From Gemmatimonadetes bacterium SCN 70-22 (GTDB lineage Bacteria; Gemmatimonadota; Gemmatimonadetes; Gemmatimonadales; Gemmatimonadaceae): a DNA stretch of 37,788 bases. The notes beneath the pieces are model-generated. The model was not told where the DNA came from. It saw nothing but the letters and a program-made list of their open reading frames with translations, and searched no databases. The stretch is from the NCBI GenBank assembly GCA_001724275.1, contig MEDZ01000037.1, forward strand, positions 1 to 37,788, in the 5' to 3' direction. Position 1 is the stretch's first letter; each line of letters opens with the position of its first letter. This document shows positions 1 through 8,583 of the stretch, one piece after another. Position numbers and translations under genes: made by a program.

Positions 1-2239
1 CCCCGGCGCCGCCGAAGGCGGGCGCCGCGCCCCCCGCGCCACCTCTACCCGCGCTATCGGCGCCCGCGGCGCCCCCCGCCCCGGCCCCACCCGGGCGCGC
101 CGTCGTCGCCGTGTCACGCCCCCCCTCGCGCGAGCGGAGCTTGGCCTCGAAGTTGGTCGAGAAGCCGAGGCTGATCGTGCTCTGGGGGTTGTTCCCCAGG
201 TACCCCTGCGCGATGTCGCCGTTGGCGGCGAGGAATTCGTTGGACACACTCCCGCGCGGCGTGTAGGCGAACATCAGCTGCGGCTCGATCGTGTGCCGGA
301 TGCGTTCCACCGGCCCGATCCCCGGGAAGAACCCGTACAGCTTCGGCGAGACCGACAGCCCGTAGCTCGGCCGCATGGACTGGGTGAGGAACTTCCCCCC
401 GGTGCGTTCCGTGCGCACCACCAGCGGCGACCGGCCGTCGACCTTCGAGAAGCTCACCGAGGGCGTCACGTTCCACGACCCCTGGAAGAAGCTCGGCAGG
501 TTGAACCCCGTGTCCCAATCGAGGCCGGTCACGAAGTCGCGCGCGAAGACGCGCTCCACCTTGCTCGTAGTGTCGCTGACGTCGGTGTAGATCGTGCGCC
601 GCTGCGGGAAGTCGTTGAGGACGTCGCTGACCCGGATCGAGTTGCGCCAGTTGAAGCCGTAGATCTGCACCGGCGTCTCGATGCTGATCGTCGAGCGGCG
701 TGTGTTGCGCCGCACGCGCACGCTGTCGAGCTGGTTCGTGACGGGGTCGCGCACGTAGCGGAACGCGAAGTCTCCCACCTGGTCGATGTCGAAGCTCTGG
801 GCGTTCGAGATCGTGAGCCCCGGCGACCAGGTGAAGTTCTCGCCAACCCTGATCGGCTTGCTGGTGATCCCCAGGCTGGGGAAGTCGCGGTCCAGCTGCG
901 ATCGCCCGGGATACTGCGTCTGCGTCCCGCCCAGGTTCAGCGTCACCGGCCCCCGCCCCGTCGTGTAGTTCAACGACGACCGGATGGTCTGCATCGCCTG
1001 CGCCGGGTTGAAGCTGATGTTGCGCTGGATGGTGGTGTTGGTGACGTAGTTGAACGTCGCGTTGATGCGCGTGCGCTGCGAGAATTCCTGGGAGTGCGAC
1101 AGCGAATACTGCTTGTTCACCTGCCCGTTTCGCAGGTAGTGGTACGACGACGCCAGCGTCCCGCTGATGAAGCGGTCACGCCACCGATAGTTCACCTGTC
1201 CGTTGAACTTGAGGTAGCCGGGGTCGAAGGCGGTCGAGCGCGCGTCGCTGCGCCAGTCCATGGACAGCTGCGCGTCCATGTAGTCGTTCAGCGCCACGTA
1301 GTAGCCGATGTCCTCGATGGTGCGGCGCAGGAAGGGGCTCTGCCGGAAGACCTGGTTGAAGCCGATGCGCGGGGCGATGATCCCGCTGCGCCGTCCCGAG
1401 CGCATGTCCTGGAAGACGAACGGAAACCACATCACCGGGATGTCGGCGATGTAGAGGATGGCGGGGCGCGCGACCATCACGTTCTTGGACACGAGCTTGA
1501 GCTCGCGCGCCGCGAAGTGATAGTGCGGCTCGGTCTCCTCGCAGCTGGTGAGCCACCCGTCCCGCGCATAGAACGCCGAGCGCCCGGCGTCGGTCGAATC
1601 GCCCTTGAAGGCGGCGACGTTGCCGTGCACCACCCACCGCTGCCCGCTCTCCACCGCCGTGGTGACGTTGCGCACCACGCCACGGCGGTTGTTCACGTCG
1701 TACCGGATGCTCCCCAGGGCGATGATGTCGTCCTGCCCCTGCGACGGGTCACGCAGGAGGAGGGTGTCGCCGCGCGCGATCACCACGTTCGTCGAGTCGT
1801 TGAACTGGATCGTGTCGCCCACGAGCATCGCCGAGTCGCGCTGCACCGCCGCATGCTTCCCGACCAGGTTCATCGTGTGCTCGGCGGCGCGGAAGACGAC
1901 GTTGCCCCCCTGGTAGCGGGTGACGCTGTACCCCTTCCGGTTCAGCAGGGCGTTCATCACGGAATCGGGCGCCGCCCACTGCACCTCCATGCGCATCCGG
2001 GCGGAATCCAGCGCGCTGCGCCCCACCTGTTCGTGCTCGCGCAGCGAGTCCAGCGCGGTGCGTGGCCGCGTCGTGTCGCCGGCCGCGGCGCGTGCCCGGG
2101 CCCGGGCGATGGAGTCGGCCCGCTGCTGCGCGCTGCGAACCGGCGGGGTGGGGCGCTGCCCCCTGGCCTGCGGGGCGCCCACCACGACGAGCCCCAGGGC
2201 GAGCGCCACCAGCACCAGGGCCCGGCGGTGGAACCTCAC
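1..2239 (-). CDS. lptD: LPS-assembly outer-membrane protein LptD (3' end cut by window)
   Basis: Outer-membrane barrel protein that, with LptE, inserts lipopolysaccharide into the outer leaflet. 746 codons are visible and the gene runs off the left edge. A signal peptide fills the first ~30 residues (charged MRFHRR, then a Leu/Val/Ala core). An OstA/LptA-like beta domain follows at about residues 80-210 (VGDTIQFNDSTNVVIARGD), then a barrel-type region with alternating aromatic strands such as IEDIGYYVALNDYMDAQLS. Near the window edge, after STNFEAKLRSRE, there is a Gly/Ala-rich low-complexity stretch, probably a loop between barrel strands. The GTG start overlaps the tatC stop as GTGA, so it is probably translationally coupled and last in the tol-tatC-lptD operon. 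The family call is firm; the C-terminus cannot be judged. Confidence 0.85.
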   Translation of the reverse strand, partial: MRFHRRALVLVALALGLVVVGAPQARGQRPTPPVRSAQQRADSIARARARAAAGDTTRPRTALDSLREHEQVGRSALDSARMRMEVQWAAPDSVMNALLNRKGYSVTRYQGGNVVFRAAEHTMNLVGKHAAVQRDSAMLVGDTIQFNDSTNVVIARGDTLLLRDPSQGQDDIIALGSIRYDVNNRRGVVRNVTTAVESGQRWVVHGNVAAFKGDSTDAGRSAFYARDGWLTSCEETEPHYHFAARELKLVSKNVMVARPAILYIADIPVMWFPFVFQDMRSGRRSGIIAPRIGFNQVFRQSPFLRRTIEDIGYYVALNDYMDAQLSMDWRSDARSTAFDPGYLKFNGQVNYRWRDRFISGTLASSYHYLRNGQVNKQYSLSHSQEFSQRTRINATFNYVTNTTIQRNISFNPAQAMQTIRSSLNYTTGRGPVTLNLGGTQTQYPGRSQLDRDFPSLGITSKPIRVGENFTWSPGLTISNAQSFDIDQVGDFAFRYVRDPVTNQLDSVRVRRNTRRSTISIETPVQIYGFNWRNSIRVSDVLNDFPQRRTIYTDVSDTTSKVERVFARDFVTGLDWDTGFNLPSFFQGSWNVTPSVSFSKVDGRSPLVVRTERTGGKFLTQSMRPSYGLSVSPKLYGFFPGIGPVERIRHTIEPQLMFAYTPRGSVSNEFLAANGDIAQGYLGNNPQSTISLGFSTNFEAKLRSREGGRDTATTARPGGAGAGGAAGADSAGRGGAGGAAPAFGGAG

Positions 2240-3021
2240 GCCATCACTCCCGACTCTTCGGCCAGGCGCGACTCCTCGCGTCGCTGCTTGCGGCGGTACA
2301 CGACGAACGAGCACACGACGCTCAACTCGAAGAGCAGGTACAGCGGGACCGCGATCGCGAGGAGCGAGAACGGATCCTGCCCCGGCGTGATGAAGGCCGA
2401 TGCCACCAGGCAGACGACGACCGCGTGCCGCCGGAACCGGTTGAGGAACTGCGGCGTCACGATCCCGAGCGCGGTGAGCGCGAGGACGGCAATCGGGAGC
2501 TCGAAGACCGCCCCGAGCACCAGCGAGAGCGAGACGACGAAGTCGAAGTACTCCCCCGCGGTGATCATCGGGGTGAGCGACGCCGTCTGGATGCTGTAGA
2601 ACATCTTCAGCGTGATCGGGATGATCCCGAAGAACGCGAGCGAGACGCCGGCCAGGAACAGGATCGCCCCGAAGATGAGGACGGGGATGATGACCTTCTT
2701 CTCGTGCTTGTACAGCGCGGGCGAGAGGAAGCCCCACACCTGCCAGATGAGGACCGGCGACGCGAAGATGGCGCCCAGGGCGAACGCCATGCTCATGGTG
2801 ATCTTGAACGGGTCGGCCGGGTGCGTGTAGACCAGCTGGTGCCCGTTGAGGAACGGGAGGATCGGCCGTTCCAGGATCAGGATGATGTCGAACTTGAGGA
2901 GGAGCGAGAAGGCGACCACGACCCCCGCGACGAGCGCCACGAGCGACTTGAGGATGCGCCAGCGCAGTTCCTCGAGGTGCTCGAGGAACGGCATTTCCGC
3001 CGGGTGCCCTACAGTCGCCAT
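2236..3021 (-). CDS. tatC: Sec-independent protein translocase TatC
   Basis: Core membrane subunit of the twin-arginine translocase, which binds the RR signal peptide of folded exported proteins. 261 aa, the usual TatC length. The N-terminal cytoplasmic signature MPFLEHLEELRWRI (from residue 10) is classic, followed by six hydrophobic segments. The conserved periplasmic stretch ending in LSPALYKHEKK and the motif GEYFDFVVSL are present, and the C-terminus is a basic cytoplasmic tail (YRRKQRREESR). I chose the ATG at 3021; a second ATG at 2994, directly before PFLEHLEEL, is an alternative because neither has a strong Shine-Dalgarno. It lies 19 bp after cpoB and its stop overlaps lptD. TatA/B are not in the window. 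Confidence 0.95.
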   Translation of the reverse strand: MATVGHPAEMPFLEHLEELRWRILKSLVALVAGVVVAFSLLLKFDIILILERPILPFLNGHQLVYTHPADPFKITMSMAFALGAIFASPVLIWQVWGFLSPALYKHEKKVIIPVLIFGAILFLAGVSLAFFGIIPITLKMFYSIQTASLTPMITAGEYFDFVVSLSLVLGAVFELPIAVLALTALGIVTPQFLNRFRRHAVVVCLVASAFITPGQDPFSLLAIAVPLYLLFELSVVCSFVVYRRKQRREESRLAEESGVMA

Positions 3022-3040
3022 GTCGAGGGGGTCGGTCGTC

Positions 3041-3757
3041 CTATCGATTCGTCCGCAGCCACTCCCGTGCGAGGTCGGCTTCGTCCGAGGTGGGGTACTC
3101 CCGCACCACGCGATCCATCGTCGTGCGGGCGTCGGCGCGTCGCCCCTGGCGCGCGATGGAGAGCGCCAGCTTGTAGAGTGCCGTGGACGCCCGCATCGAG
3201 CGCGGGTACTTCTCCACCACGGCCGCATACGCCGAGTCGGCCGCCGTCGAGGTCCCCTCGGCCGCGTACGCCTCGGCGATGTTGATCTGGGCGTCGGGGG
3301 CGAGCTCCGACGTGGGATACCGCCGGAGCAACTCCTCGAAGCCCGCCCGCGCCGCGGAATAGCTCCCGCGGCGCAACTGGTCATACGCCAACTGGTACAA
3401 TTGGTTCGGACCGGGAGCGGCCTGGACCGGGGCGATCGCCGAGGTGTCCCCCGGCGGCGCGACGACCGGCGGCGCCACCGCCTGCTGGGCCCGCGCCTCC
3501 ATCTCGGCCCGCATTTCCTGCAGGCGCCGCTGGCTCTGCCCCGTCAGTTCCTGGATCTGCAGGAGCTGTTGCTGGATCGCGCGCAGCTCACCGCGCGAGT
3601 CCCCCTGGAACCGGGTCAGGCGATCGCTGGTGGCCCGCACCGAGTCGGCCACCGTGCCTAACGATGCCGCCACCGCAGCGAGCTGGCGCGCGCGCGCCGA
3701 GTCGGCGCGCGCGGCCTCGGTGCGGAAGCTCAGGATGTCGCCCTGAAGGATCCGCAT
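3041..3757 (-). CDS. cpoB: Tol-Pal coordinator CpoB/YbgF-like TPR protein, N-terminus uncertain
   Basis: Periplasmic protein that accompanies Tol-Pal and coordinates envelope constriction with peptidoglycan synthesis. From the ATG at 3757 it has 238 aa: a coiled coil at about 12-92 (heptads rich in Leu/Gln/Glu/Arg), a Pro/Ala linker at about 93-117, then tetratricopeptide repeats at 118-238 (LYQLAYDQLRRGSYSAARAG, LYKLALSIARQGRRADARTT). Coiled coil plus TPRs in this order is the CpoB pattern, and the gene follows pal as expected. No signal peptide is visible from this start. An ATG at 3819, overlapping the pal stop as ATGA, begins a signal-like frame (MTGRRLGRAGAAATLV) that is one base out of phase, so a frameshift or sequence error in the first ~60 bases is likely. 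The in-frame extension to 3868 would overlap pal and reads as basic low-complexity sequence. Confidence 0.8.
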   Translation of the reverse strand: MRILQGDILSFRTEAARADSARARQLAAVAASLGTVADSVRATSDRLTRFQGDSRGELRAIQQQLLQIQELTGQSQRRLQEMRAEMEARAQQAVAPPVVAPPGDTSAIAPVQAAPGPNQLYQLAYDQLRRGSYSAARAGFEELLRRYPTSELAPDAQINIAEAYAAEGTSTAADSAYAAVVEKYPRSMRASTALYKLALSIARQGRRADARTTMDRVVREYPTSDEADLAREWLRTNR

Positions 3758-3815
3758 GTCGTTGCGCGTGGGACGAGGGTGGCGGCCGCGCCGGCGCGTC
3801 CCAGCCGCCGCCCGG

Positions 3816-4415
3816 TCATTTCGGCGCCACGAGCGATTCGGCGCCGGCGATGACCTCGAACTCGGCACGCCGGTTCATGCGCCACGCCTCCTCGTTGGAC
3901 GCCGCCACCGCGGGACGCTCCTCGCCGAACGACACGATGTCGAGGCGCCCACCATCGATCCCCTGGTCGGAGAGGTAGCGCTTGACCGCCGCCGCGCGGC
4001 GCTGGCCGAGCGCCAGGTTGTACTCGTCCGACCCGCGCTCATCCGTGTGCCCCGCCACGCGGAGGCGCAGCGACGGGTTGGCCCGGAAGATCGCGAGCTT
4101 GGCATCGAGCGTGGCACGGGCGTCGGGCGAGAGCTCGTCGGAGTCGTACTCGAAGTAGACGGGAGCCGCCAACGTCGCCTTGGTCGCCGCCAGCGCGCGC
4201 TCACGCTCCGCCGCCTCGCGCGCCGCATTCGCCGCAGCGATGGAGTCGGCATGGCGCTTCTCGGCGAGGGCGATGCTGTCACGGCACCGCTGGTCGCACG
4301 TCGGGGACGGCGCCGGGCCGCTCGGCGCCGGCGTCACCTCCGGCTTCTTGCGGCAGGCGGAAACGGCGGCGAGGGCCAGCACCGAGAGGGCGAGTACGCG
4401 AGTTCCACGAGTCAT
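3816..4415 (-). CDS. pal: Peptidoglycan-associated lipoprotein Pal
   Basis: Outer-membrane lipoprotein that binds peptidoglycan and, through TolB, links the cell wall to the energised TolQRA complex. 199 aa. A lipoprotein signal ends in LAAVSAC with the lipidated Cys at 21. A linker with predicted helix (about 45-80) leads to the OmpA-C domain at about 86-190. The peptidoglycan-binding motif GHTDERGSDEYN lies at 122-133 and NRRAEFEV at 181-188. Two extra Cys (40, 44) occur in CDQRC soon after the lipid anchor and are not typical. The order tolB-pal-cpoB is canonical. Confidence 0.97.
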   Translation of the reverse strand: MTRGTRVLALSVLALAAVSACRKKPEVTPAPSGPAPSPTCDQRCRDSIALAEKRHADSIAAANAAREAAERERALAATKATLAAPVYFEYDSDELSPDARATLDAKLAIFRANPSLRLRVAGHTDERGSDEYNLALGQRRAAAVKRYLSDQGIDGGRLDIVSFGEERPAVAASNEEAWRMNRRAEFEVIAGAESLVAPK

Positions 4416-4473
4416 GTCGATGTCCTTGCCTTGGGATGGGGGTGGGGGTGTGAGGTGAAGAAATGAGCCAGTG

Positions 4474-5784
4474 TCAGCGGGCGCGCAGCGACGGCGACCA
4501 GGCGCCGAAGCGTGCCCCGCCCGGGGCGTGCGTCAGCTGTCGCACCGAGTTCGACTCCACGTCGAGGACCCACAGCTGCTTGGTCCCGCCGCGATTCGAG
4601 GTGAAGACCAGGTGACGGGCGTCGGGCGCCCACGAGGGCTGCTCGTTGACCCCTTCGCTCGTGTGCCGCCTGATCACGCGGTCGCGCAGCCCGATGGTCA
4701 TGATCTGCATGCGTCCCGCCAGCTGCGCCTCGAAGGCGATCAGCCGGCCGTCGGGAGACCAGTCGGGGTTCGCGCGGTACGACTGGTCACCGAAATTGTA
4801 CGGGGTGAGCAGCTCCGCGTTCGTCCCGTCGGCGTCGGAAATATACACCTCGGGATGGCCGCTCCGGCCCGAGGTGAAGGCGAGCCGACGCCCGTCCGGG
4901 GAGAAGGTCGGCTGCGTGTTGTCGCTCCCCCGACCGACCGTGATGCGCCGCGCAGGCTCGTTGCCGAACGCGTTGGTGGCGTAGAGATCCGTCCCGGCCT
5001 CCGCGCCGTGGGCGTAGACGATCGTGTAGCCGTCGGGCGAGAAGGTCGGCGTCATGTTCAGCCCGCCGCGCGTGGGGAGGACGCGCGTCGCCCCGCCGAT
5101 CTCGCGGATGACGACCTGCTGTCCCGTCGCCCCCATCGTCATGTAGGCGATGTGGGACGCCTTCGGGTGCCAGACCGGCGACATCGCCCCGCTCTCGTTC
5201 GTGAGCGGGGCCGCGTTGGCGCCGTCGCTGTCCACCTGCCACACGCGTCCGGCACTGACGTACAGGATCCGCGTCGCCGCGATCCCCCGCACGCCGGTGA
5301 TCCACTGTTCGATCTCGTCCGCCACCTCGTGCAGCGCGAGCCGCCACGCCGGCGACAGCGCCCCCATCGGGAGGGGGAAGGCCTTCGTCCGCTCCACCGC
5401 CCCCTTCCCCGCGTTATGCACCGTCACCTGGATCCCGAACGACGTGGGCGTCACCTGCAGGATGGCCGCCGCCCCCAGCCGCGTGAACAGCGGATAGTTT
5501 GGCTTGCTGCTCCCCGAGCCGAACGGCGGGACGGCCGAGGGCTCGAGGGCGATCACGTTGATCCGGTCGCCGTAGGTGAAGTCGCGTTGCAGGATCGCAC
5601 GGATCGAGTCCCCGGCCGTCCCCTCCACGGGGAGGACGAGGACGCCGGGGCGCGTACCGGGCGCGTACACGAGCCCGATGCGGACGCCGGCCACGGTCGT
5701 GTCCTGCCCCCGGGCGGGAGCGGCGACCGTCGCGAGGGAGAGGAGCGCGACCAGAGCGAGCGCGCAGCGGCGCGGGAATGGCAT
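4474..5784 (-). CDS. tolB: Tol-Pal beta-propeller protein TolB
   Basis: Periplasmic partner of Pal and TolA in outer-membrane constriction. 436 aa, family-normal. Signal peptide at 1-26 (MPFPRRCALALVALLSLATV, cleavage near ARG-QD). An N-terminal alpha/beta domain (about 27-150) is followed by a WD40-like PD40 propeller with repeats of the type FSPDGRRLAFTSGRSGHPEVY and WSPDGRLIAFEAQ. The ATG overlaps the upstream tolA-like stop by one base (TGATG). The 58-bp gap to pal holds a G-rich stretch near 4435-4450 on the plus strand but no clear terminator. Confidence 0.97.
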   Translation of the reverse strand: MPFPRRCALALVALLSLATVAAPARGQDTTVAGVRIGLVYAPGTRPGVLVLPVEGTAGDSIRAILQRDFTYGDRINVIALEPSAVPPFGSGSSKPNYPLFTRLGAAAILQVTPTSFGIQVTVHNAGKGAVERTKAFPLPMGALSPAWRLALHEVADEIEQWITGVRGIAATRILYVSAGRVWQVDSDGANAAPLTNESGAMSPVWHPKASHIAYMTMGATGQQVVIREIGGATRVLPTRGGLNMTPTFSPDGYTIVYAHGAEAGTDLYATNAFGNEPARRITVGRGSDNTQPTFSPDGRRLAFTSGRSGHPEVYISDADGTNAELLTPYNFGDQSYRANPDWSPDGRLIAFEAQLAGRMQIMTIGLRDRVIRRHTSEGVNEQPSWAPDARHLVFTSNRGGTKQLWVLDVESNSVRQLTHAPGGARFGAWSPSLRAR

Positions 5785-6491
5785 CAGCGGATGAGTTGCG
5801 GATCGAAGCTGAAGATAACCGTCAGCACATCGTCCCTGAATCCGTCGGGGAGCGGGCCGAACGAGCCCGAACGCGCGGCGGCCTCCACCGCCCCCTGCGC
5901 CTCGAGGTCGAACTCGTACGAACCCGAGCGCCGGCGGAACTGGAACCCCGTCATGCTCCCGTCGCGGCGGATGAGGAAGAGGACCTCCGCGACGAGGGCC
6001 TGCCCGCTGCGCGGCTTGAAGCGCAGCGCGATCTGCCGGACGATGTTCTCCAGGTAACCCGGATAGGGAAACGGGATCCCCTGCACGCTCACGTTCGCCA
6101 CGTCGGTCCCCGTCCCCCCTTCCGGCCCGCCCCCCGCCCGCGGCGCCGGCGTGTTGCGTGTCGGGACCTGTGCGGCGTTAGGCACCGGCGTGGCGCGGGG
6201 CGCCGTCCGTGGTGGAGGGGCCTTCTTCACCGGCACGGGGGCCTCGGCCGGTGCCTCGGCACGCTTGGGGGGAGGCGTCGCCTCACGCGGCGGGGCCGGT
6301 GCCGCCTCCGCCACCTGGCCGATCGCGCGCGGCCCGGCCGGCGCCGCCACCAGGTCCACCTGGTACACGGGCGGGAGCGCCACGCGCTTCTCGCGCGCCA
6401 CCACCAGCGCCACCACCACCAGCGAGAGGTGCAGCAGGAGCGAGAGCGTGGCGGGGAGCCGCAGGGCCCCCCGCGCGGCGCGCGGCGTCAC
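5784..6491 (-). CDS. tolA: TolA-position energy transducer with TonB-type C-terminal domain
   Basis: Inner-membrane anchored protein that transmits proton-motive force from TolQR to periplasmic or outer-membrane partners. 235 aa. One transmembrane helix at about 13-33 (LPATLSLLLHLSLVVVALVV), then a Pro/Ala/Lys-rich periplasmic linker at about 55-130, then a TonB/TolA C-terminal fold at about 145-235 (YLENIVRQIALRFKPRSGQA, VEVLFLIRRDGSMTGFQ-like strand pattern). The linker is short and proline-rich, more like TonB than the long helical TolA of enterobacteria. The position between tolR and tolB makes the TolA role likely. It overlaps tolR by ATGA. Contains one copy of the octamer CGTTAGGC at 6176-6183. 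Confidence 0.85.
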   Translation of the reverse strand: MTPRAARGALRLPATLSLLLHLSLVVVALVVAREKRVALPPVYQVDLVAAPAGPRAIGQVAEAAPAPPREATPPPKRAEAPAEAPVPVKKAPPPRTAPRATPVPNAAQVPTRNTPAPRAGGGPEGGTGTDVANVSVQGIPFPYPGYLENIVRQIALRFKPRSGQALVAEVLFLIRRDGSMTGFQFRRRSGSYEFDLEAQGAVEAAARSGSFGPLPDGFRDDVLTVIFSFDPQLIR

Positions 6492-6895
6492 GGCTTCTCG
6501 GGCTCCACGATCATCCCCACGCCGCTCGTCCCCGCCGCCACCATCACCCCGAGCACGCGGACCACCGAACCGTACGGGACCGACGCATCGGCGCGCAGGT
6601 ACACCCCGCGCTTCGCCCGCTGGTCCGCCAACGCCTTGAAGGCGGCCCGGAACTCCTCGAACGACATCTTCGTGTCGTCGACGAAGACGCTCCCCCGGCG
6701 GTCGATCGTCACGACCAGCCCGCTCTTGGGCTCCAGGGCCCGGGCCTCACCCTTCGGGAGCTGCACGTCCACCCCGCCCTGCATCATCGGCGCCGTGATC
6801 ATGAAGATCACCAGCAGGAGCATCATCACGTCGATGAGGCTCACCACGTTGATCTCGGCGTTCAGCGGTGTCCGCTCCCCCCGTCGGCGTCCCAT
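6488..6895 (-). CDS. tolR: Biopolymer transport protein TolR/ExbD
   Basis: Inner-membrane component of the Tol proton channel that converts proton flow into movement of TolA. 135 aa. A short basic cytoplasmic N-terminus with the family motif NAEINVVSLIDVMMLLLVIF (about 12-31) contains the transmembrane helix and the conserved channel Asp of the LIDVMM segment. The periplasmic domain follows (VDVQLPKGEA through DASVPYGSVVRVLGVMVAAG). It starts 6 bp after tolQ. By sequence alone TolR and ExbD are not separable; the order with tolB and pal decides for TolR. Confidence 0.95.
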   Translation of the reverse strand: MGRRRGERTPLNAEINVVSLIDVMMLLLVIFMITAPMMQGGVDVQLPKGEARALEPKSGLVVTIDRRGSVFVDDTKMSFEEFRAAFKALADQRAKRGVYLRADASVPYGSVVRVLGVMVAAGTSGVGMIVEPEKP

Positions 6896-6901
6896 CGTCG
6901 G

Positions 6902-7621
6902 CTAGATCCGCTCTTCGCGCACGAGAAGCGCGATCAGCTCCGAGCCGAATCCCTCCAGCTCGCCCTCGATGCGATTGAGGCGATTCGCGAAGATGTTGTA
7001 CGCGAAGACCGCGGGAATGGCCACCGCCAGCGCGGCGGCGGTCGCCGTCAGCGCTGCCGCGACCCCAGGGGCCACCGACGCCACGTTCCCCGACCCGCGC
7101 GTCGCGATCCCGACGAACGACTGGATGATCCCCAGCACCGTACCGAACAACCCGATCAGCGGTGACGCCGAGCCGATCGTCGCCAGCCACGGGACATAGC
7201 GGGCGAGCGCATCACGCTCCGCCTCCGCCTGCGAGTCGAGCACCAGCCGCAACGCCTCCACCTGCGACGCGCTGAAGCGCGCCGTCCGCTCGGCCGTCGC
7301 CGCCATCGCCGGGCGCGTCTCCGTCATGAACCGCTCGGCGCGCTTCAGCACCTCGCCGAACGGGTTCGCCCCACCGGCGCGGGCCAGTGCCGCCGCGTCG
7401 TCCAGCGCATGCGCCCGCTCGAACCCCTCCAGGAAGCGGCGCGAGGCGCGTTGCATCCTCGAGAACTCGCGCCACTTGGCGAGGACGATCGTCCAGCTGA
7501 TGAGCGAGAGGAGCCCGAGGAAGGCCAGCACCACCTTGGTCACCAGGTCGGTGGAGCGCAGGAGGTCCCACGCCGATTCGGGAACCGCCCCCCCCATCTG
7601 CGCCAGCATCGGCCAGGTCAC
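6902..7621 (-). CDS. tolQ: Proton channel protein TolQ (MotA/TolQ/ExbB family)
   Basis: Membrane protein forming the proton channel of the Tol complex with TolR. 239 aa from the GTG at 7621. First transmembrane helix at about 27-47 (VVLAFLGLLSLISWTIVLAK), a cytoplasmic loop, then the MotA_ExbB signature WLATIGSASPLIGLFGTVLG and two further helices (ALTATAAALAVAIPAVFAYN). I chose the GTG because it overlaps the preceding epimerase stop as GTGA; an ATG four codons on (7609) is the alternative. A longer in-frame reading to 7702 would sit entirely inside the epimerase gene and is not credible. Confidence 0.95.
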   Translation of the reverse strand: MTWPMLAQMGGAVPESAWDLLRSTDLVTKVVLAFLGLLSLISWTIVLAKWREFSRMQRASRRFLEGFERAHALDDAAALARAGGANPFGEVLKRAERFMTETRPAMAATAERTARFSASQVEALRLVLDSQAEAERDALARYVPWLATIGSASPLIGLFGTVLGIIQSFVGIATRGSGNVASVAPGVAAALTATAAALAVAIPAVFAYNIFANRLNRIEGELEGFGSELIALLVREERI

Positions 7622-8583
7622 TGCGCCCCCTCGCGATGCCGCGCGGCGAAGTACTCGAAGGTCCGGCGCGTCCCGTCGGCCAGCGACACCTCCGGGCGCC
7701 ACCCCAGTTCGCGTGCGGCCTTGTCGATGTCGACCGCCGAGCGTTGCTGCTCGCCCGCGCGGGCCGGGGCGTGCTGCACGGGGACGTTGGACCCCGCCGC
7801 GCCCTGCAACGACGCCGCCAGCTCCAGCACCGTCGTCTGCACCCCCGTCCCCACGTTGTAGGCTCGCACGTCGAGCTGCGCCGGCCGGGGGAGCGCCGCC
7901 TCGGCAGCGGCGAGATTGGCGCGCGCGACGTCGCCCGCGTACACGTAATCGCGCGTCTGGAGCCCCTCGCCGAAGACCGTCAGCGCCTCACCCCTGAGGA
8001 TCCGGTTGCAGAAGATGGCCACGACTCCCGCCTCGCCGTGCGGGTCCTGGCGCGGTCCGTAGACGTTCGAATATCGCAGCGCCACCGTGTCGAGCCCGTG
8101 GATGCGCGCGTAGTACCCGAGGTAGTACTCCACCGACAGCTTGGCGATCCCGTACGGCGACTCCGGGTCCTTCGGCATCGATTCGACCGTCGGCACCGAG
8201 ACGAAGTCGCCGTAGATCGCCCCGCCCGTCGACGAGAAGACGAAGCGCGTCGGGTGTCCGGATGCGCGCACCGCCTCCAGGAGGTTCAGCGTCCCCAGGA
8301 TGTTGATGGTCGCGTCGAACGCCGGGTCGTTGACGCTCCTGCGCACGTCGATCTGCGCCGCGAGGTGGCACAGGACGTCGTAGCGCCCGTCGCGCACGAG
8401 CGCCGCCGTCCCCGACTCCCCGATGCCTGCCACGTGCAACGTCGCCCCGGGCGGCACGTTCTCACGCTTGCCTGACGAGAGATTGTCGACGACGTCGACG
8501 TGGTATCCGCGGGCGAGGAGGAGCTCGACGACGTGCGACCCGATGAATCCGGCGCCGCCGGTGACCAGCGCCCGGCGGCTCAC
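7618..8583 (-). CDS. NAD-dependent UDP-sugar epimerase/dehydratase (SDR, GalE-like)
   Basis: Extended short-chain dehydrogenase acting on a nucleotide sugar, most like UDP-glucose 4-epimerases. 321 aa. The Rossmann motif TGGAGFIGSH lies at 8-17. The active-site signature is complete: SSTGGAIYG (Ser/Thr) at about 117-125, and Tyr144-x3-Lys148 in SPYGIAKLS. The nucleotide-binding segment RYSNVYGPRQDP and the late motif FEYFAARH also fit. The GTG at 8583 is supported by GAGGTGG 7-8 bases upstream; an ATG at 8643 is possible but weaker. Its stop overlaps tolQ as GTGA, which places a sugar epimerase at the head of the Tol operon. Substrate cannot be read from sequence; UDP-Glc or UDP-GlcNAc 4-epimerisation is my best guess. 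Confidence 0.85.
   Translation of the reverse strand: MSRRALVTGGAGFIGSHVVELLLARGYHVDVVDNLSSGKRENVPPGATLHVAGIGESGTAALVRDGRYDVLCHLAAQIDVRRSVNDPAFDATINILGTLNLLEAVRASGHPTRFVFSSTGGAIYGDFVSVPTVESMPKDPESPYGIAKLSVEYYLGYYARIHGLDTVALRYSNVYGPRQDPHGEAGVVAIFCNRILRGEALTVFGEGLQTRDYVYAGDVARANLAAAEAALPRPAQLDVRAYNVGTGVQTTVLELAASLQGAAGSNVPVQHAPARAGEQQRSAVDIDKAARELGWRPEVSLADGTRRTFEYFAARHREGAQ

Noticed and set aside
1-110. End of lptD mistaken for unrelated low-complexity DNA
   Set aside because: The lptD frame stays open to base 2 and the Gly/Ala-rich segment fits a barrel loop, so no separate feature is called.
3758-3868. Longer cpoB reading from 3868
   Set aside because: It overlaps the end of pal, adds basic low-complexity sequence and gives no signal peptide.
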